This document shows positions 59,932-64,000 of a DNA stretch of 64,000 bases, piece after piece (the first letter of the stretch is position 1; every line of letters begins with the position of its first letter). Under the pieces are notes generated by a model that did no database searches, was not told the DNA's origin, and worked only from the letters and a program-made list of their open reading frames with translations. A program made the translations under genes and the position numbers. This DNA comes from Erythrophleum ivorense (taxonomy: Eukaryota > Streptophyta > Magnoliopsida > Fabales > Fabaceae), in contig JAIUCV010000009.1 in NCBI GenBank assembly GCA_026724425.1, positions 17,743,294-17,807,293 of the forward strand. The letters run 5' to 3'.

Positions 59932-60473
59932 AAGCAACGTAAGTTATAAGGCTTTTTAAAAATTTTCATTTTGTCCATTTTCTTAGTTCTTTTCATTTAG
60001 GCTCATTTCAACTCCTTTTCAAAAATTATCTTTCTATTATAAAATTTAGGTTCTCTAATTCATAAAATGCCTTTGGTTTCATCTAAATTGGATTAAAAAA
60101 TTTCCTAAAGGAATCGATCAAAATTTTGATCAACTAATATTCTAAAATATAAATTAGAGGGGTTTCAACCATTCTAAAGGTTCTTATGGTTTTTAGGGCT
60201 TCTGAGAATTCTAGGAAACTTAATTTTTTCATCTAAAGGTCCCTCATTTGAGTTTTCTAAAAATTACCTAAAATTACAAAAATGTCATTGCCTTTTCATC
60301 TAATTTTGTTTAACTATTCTGCCTTCGGTTTTCAAGCATCTTTTGCCTTGTATCCTTATTTTTAAATATCTAGATTATCACTCTAATTTTATTTAACCTC
60401 TGATCATTCCATTTAAGGGACTTTCATTTATAACCTCTTTAGTTTATAGCTTTTAGAATAAGAGGGTGTTACA

Positions 60474-61189
60474 CTACTATATAAGTTTATACACTTTCTT
60501 ATTATCTCATCCCTTAGCAAAGGTCTATACCTCCCATCTTAGGCTTCATATACTAACTAGCTGCTAGGATCATAGCTCCTTTGATAAGCTTATACTCTAT
60601 CAAGAACATTAAATATCCCAATTCTGCTATATACTAAAGTACTTTCCCAGACTATGTCTTCTAGGTTAGGAGTTTCCTTTTACTCTCTTTATCTACTTTA
60701 TTATTGACTTAACATGATCCTTGAACTCTTCTATGCTAGCATTGAAAAGCAACTACCATTGACTAACACTATATTTATGTAGGGTACCATTCTCTCATAG
60801 CTTCAGCTACTAAAGGCATAAACTACCACTTATCCTATCATAAAGAACTATACCTAGTCTCTTTCTGAATACACTACTTATAATGTATAGGGATTTCTCT
60901 TCTCTCTTGGCTAGGTTTAATAAATATTAGGGTAATGATCATCTAACTCTGGTCTGCTAGCCTGGTTAATAAATTTTGAAATTATACTTTTACTTTTCTT
61001 ACCCCACATAAACTTCTTGGTCTGCTAGCCTGGTCAATAGTTTAACTATCAAAGAAAAGTTTAAGGTATACTTACTATGGTAGTCTACCAAACTTAAAAG
61101 TTCTTTAAACTCTGAACTTATCCTTGGTTATCATCTCCCTCTAAAACTATTGAGCTCTATGGGATCTACTTTGACCCTTGGGATGTATT
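60474..61189. other. Unassigned sequence between two LTRs
   Basis: No ORF or element recognised. A direct repeat GGTCTGCTAGCCTGGT occurs at about 60951 and 61019, 68 bp apart. It may continue 56629-57114, since the intervening solo LTR has a clean TSD. Confidence 0.4.
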
Positions 61190-61661
61190 GTGATTCCTAT
61201 AATAATCTATTATTTTTAAACTAAAATAGTCCTTAAAGAATATAAATGAATAATTAAAAAGCATCATAAAGAGAGAAAAGGCCTGTCAGAGCTAAAAGGA
61301 ACCAATATAGGCCCCACCGACAAAAATTTAGAGATTTAGAAAACATAGGAATTGGTTTGAGAAATGAATATTCCTCATCATAATATGATGAAATAAAGTT
61401 AGTAGAATAATTAGATAAGGTTAGTTTGATTAAATCCCTAACAATGTACAGTTTAAGGCTTCAATTAAGTGTAATTTAGGCCAGACCTTTTAAGACAGTT
61501 TTAAGTTCACGTAACATCAACATAGATATTTTTAATGAAGAGAAGAATCTAAATTTTAGTATGAATTGTTGGTTTTTGAAAATACAAAGAAATGAGGTGA
61601 AACAGTGAAATTAAATGGAAATTGGTATTTTGAAAAGTTTAAGAAAACCCTAGAATTCTTC

Positions 61662-61680
61662 TTATAAATGGCGCCACTCA
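61662..61680 (+). promoter_or_regulatory. TATA box of family A-like LTR
   Basis: TTATAAATGGCGCCACTCA matches the TATA plus GGCGCC arrangement at 49866. Confidence 0.55.
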
Positions 61681-62984
61681 TCCTCCTCTCTTCATAGTCA
61701 ACAGAAGCAGCCCTAAACTTTCATCTATGGTGGTGTAAAGAAGGAGGAAGAAGCAAAGGAAGAAAGCTATTTATAGGTAAGCAAACATGGAGAATTTACA
61801 TATGATGTTGTTACAAAATTTTTCCTACTCTTTCTCCTATTTTGTCTTATGGTTTTGGTTTCCTAAAAGAGTGAGTCATATGGTTGAACTTTTGAGTAAA
61901 GAAGTTTTTTTTAGGAAACCAATTGCACTAAAATATTCTTCATCAAAAGTACTTTAAGATGAAGTATGATTTAGACTAAGAAATTTTATATTTTTGGAAC
62001 CCTAGCCATAGGTGATTTTTGACCATAACAGGAAAGGGAGGAAAAAGACTTAAGTTTGATAGAAACTTGGTGAAACTAAGGGCTTTGAAGGGTGAAAATT
62101 AAGAATATACAAATAGAATTGGCAAAGAACCTAAAGAATGGCATATAGCTTTACCTATGATTTGGTTTTATCTTTGAGAGATTCAAAACTCTAAGAGAGT
62201 TAATTAATCTCTCTAATATCATACTTGAATAAGAAATGAATTATGAAGATCCTAAAACCATCAAATTTCCTAAGAATTTAACAAAAACTCCAAGATGGTG
62301 CTTATAGAGGGTGTCTCAGCCATAAAGGGATTCAAGTACCTAGGGAGATGTGTTGTTTTATTGATTCTAAGATTATGAGTGGTTTATTTATGAATTATAA
62401 ATGCCAATGGAGCCATTAAAATGAATTTAGGAACCTTATTTTGTAAAGTAAAAAATTAAGGTTCAAAGATGCCTAATAAGACCGTATGGTTCTAGGTAGG
62501 TTTAATTATACTTTTGATGGCTCTAATAAGTTCCAATGGAATTATGAAGACCCTATATGATGAGATTTTGAAAGCCTAGGAGTTGAAATTGGACAGTTAT
62601 TCCTTAAGGCATTCAAAGTGACATAAAGTTATACTTTAGGACTTAATTAGCACATATAGGGTAATATAAAATTAAATGTGACTTAATTAATCATTGTATA
62701 CTTCATTTGATATATCTAGGCTAAATAAATGACATCATGTCAAGGTGTATGTATGTAAGGTTGTGGAACCAAGAGAAGAAGAGAAAGGGAATTGATTAGT
62801 TTGGCTTGATAAGATAGCTTTTCCTTCATTCTTATATATGTGTAGTAGGTTTGCTTGAATTTCTTGGTTACTTGTGTGCATTATTTGTAATTATAAGACT
62901 TGTTGATTGTTTGAGTATAATATGCAATTGCATGACATTTATTTGCATTTGAGTTGGATTAGCTCTTTAATGGGTAAAGCTATA

Positions 62985-63125
62985 CCAAAAGTCCCTTAAT
63001 AATAGGTGAAGTTAAACCAAAAGCCCTAAAATATGGGTGAGGCTAAGCCAAAAGTCCCTAAATATGGGTGAGGCTAAGCCAAAAGTTCTAAATGTTAGGT
63101 GAGGCTAGGCCAAAAGCTCCTAGAG
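62985..63125 (+). repeat. Tandem repeat, ~31-bp unit, about 4.5 copies
   Basis: GGGTGAGGCTAAGCCAAAAG plus TCCCTAAATAT recurs, the two central units nearly identical. It is the cleanest form of the short repeat found in all A and B LTRs. Confidence 0.8.
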
Positions 63126-63260
63126 CATAGATTTACTCTTGCTAAAGCCATGAGATCCCTAGAGCATGAATTATGGTTTGACTTTAATTGAATGACATGC
63201 ATACTTGCTTCCATGGGCTTGAGGAAACCATATATGTATTTGAATGTTGGATTAGCTATT

Positions 63261-63277
63261 AGGATTCTTGGAATCTT
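63261..63277 (+). other. Conserved LTR hairpin AGGATTC-TTG-GAATCTT
   Basis: The outermost pair is A-T instead of G-C and the second a G-T wobble, so pairing is kept although both strands of the stem differ from 11305-11321. Confidence 0.65.
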
Positions 63278-64000
63278 ACTCTCCCTTATCTTCACTAACC
63301 ATAGCCAGATGAAACTCAAAGAAAGGAGAATGATAAGTAAAACGCCTAGAGAAATCATTTTTGACAATGAAATTAGCTTAGGAGATGTTATTGCATATAT
63401 GAATATATAATCATATATTTTTATGTATTAAGATGCAAACATGTTTAAAAGCATTAGTCCATGATATTATGATCATTTGATATATGTAAAACATGATAGA
63501 ATGTGAATTGGCATATGAGGTTCCTTGATGTCCATGTATATTCTTGTATGTGAGGTGGTGATTTTTAGTTGTAAAGCAATTTTTATATGATGGATCAGTC
63601 ATATATGTTTTATTTATGGATTGAAATTTGCTCATATAAGAAATGATATTTTAGAGCTCATTTGGTACCATTTGGAATTAAAATTTTAATCATTTGAACC
63701 ATAAAATATCCCTTTACTCTTGACAATGCAAATGTTCTAGTATAGGGCTAAAATTTGATAGGAAAAAGGGATATATAAAGCTTTCCAATAAGCCAAAGTT
63801 TGAATGTTTTGGAGCTTTATAAAATATTTGATGATTTTTTTAATCTAGTCCTAAAATTTTGAATTATGTAGTTACTATTTACTTTGCATATCTCTTGGAT
63901 TTTGTACCTTTTAAGGGACCAAAAGGATTCATTTTGACCTAAAATTTTAACAATAGAAAGTTCACATCATAAACTTTCTAAAAACATGTAATTTGCATTA

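Larger units (their letters stand above)
57115..60473 (-). mobile_element. Solo LTR, family A, TSD CTACT
   Basis: On the minus strand it starts TGTAACACCC at 60473 and ends GGTATTACA at 57115, 3359 bp, between perfect CTACT at 57110-57114 and 60474-60478. It carries the TATA site, short tandem repeat, hairpin (58322-58338) and three 185-bp boxes (about 57400, 57580, 57745). It is the most diverged of the complete family A copies. Confidence 0.92.
61190..64000 (+). mobile_element. Family A-like LTR, right end off window
   Basis: It shows the family A order: TATA with GGCGCC (61662), AT-rich gene-free middle, short tandem repeat (62985-63125), hairpin (63261) and the start of a 185-bp box near 63825. 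The left boundary is uncertain; TGTGATTCC near 61189 is a candidate start. Divergence from the other copies is larger than among them. Confidence 0.65.

Overview
The window is plant nuclear DNA, most likely heterochromatin of an angiosperm with long-LTR Ty3/gypsy elements. I recognise no host gene, rRNA, tRNA, CRISPR or bacterial feature. Almost every stretch that can be assigned is LTR-retrotransposon sequence. The evidence is TG...CA ends, 5-bp target-site duplications (TSDs), primer-binding sites, and broken gag, protease, reverse transcriptase, RNase H and integrase domains. The species cannot be named from this sequence.

Layout, left to right. 1-5751: a decayed Tekay/Del-type element (5' LTR cut by the window edge, initiator-Met PBS, gag-pol riddled with stops, integrase and most of the 3' LTR deleted). 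5752-13023: a residual block split by two solo LTRs, family A on the minus strand at 5993-9575 (TSD GGTTT) and family B on the plus strand at 9934-12773 (TSD TCTAG). 13024-18351: two truncated family A LTRs facing each other as a large inverted repeat. 18352-19991: unassigned, partly LTR-like.

19992-47765: one large Tat/Ogre-type element. It has a truncated 5' LTR, PBS, long leader, an extra ORF1 (DUF7745-like), gag, protease with a G-patch-like segment, a putative intron, RT with two RNase H domains, integrase, a 3' UTR with a 27-bp minisatellite, and a 3' LTR. Three later insertions split it, all with perfect TSDs: a Tekay-type solo LTR (26489-29416, AAATG), a family B solo LTR (35283-38145, CTAAA) and an LTR of another family inside the 3' LTR (43982-46085, AAGTC).

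47766-64000: an old minus-strand LTR remnant hosts a family A LTR (49272-55283, CATAT), which itself hosts a family B LTR (50664-53336, GTATC). Then come a minus-strand family A LTR (57115-60473, CTACT) and a family A-like LTR running off the right edge.

The window records repeated insertion followed by LTR-LTR recombination to solo LTRs, plus stop codons and frameshifts. The signals most worth following up are structures inside the LTRs: a short hairpin kept across families by compensatory changes, a satellite-like array of about 185 bp, clusters of GC palindromes, and the frame-restoring intron in the Tat pol gene.
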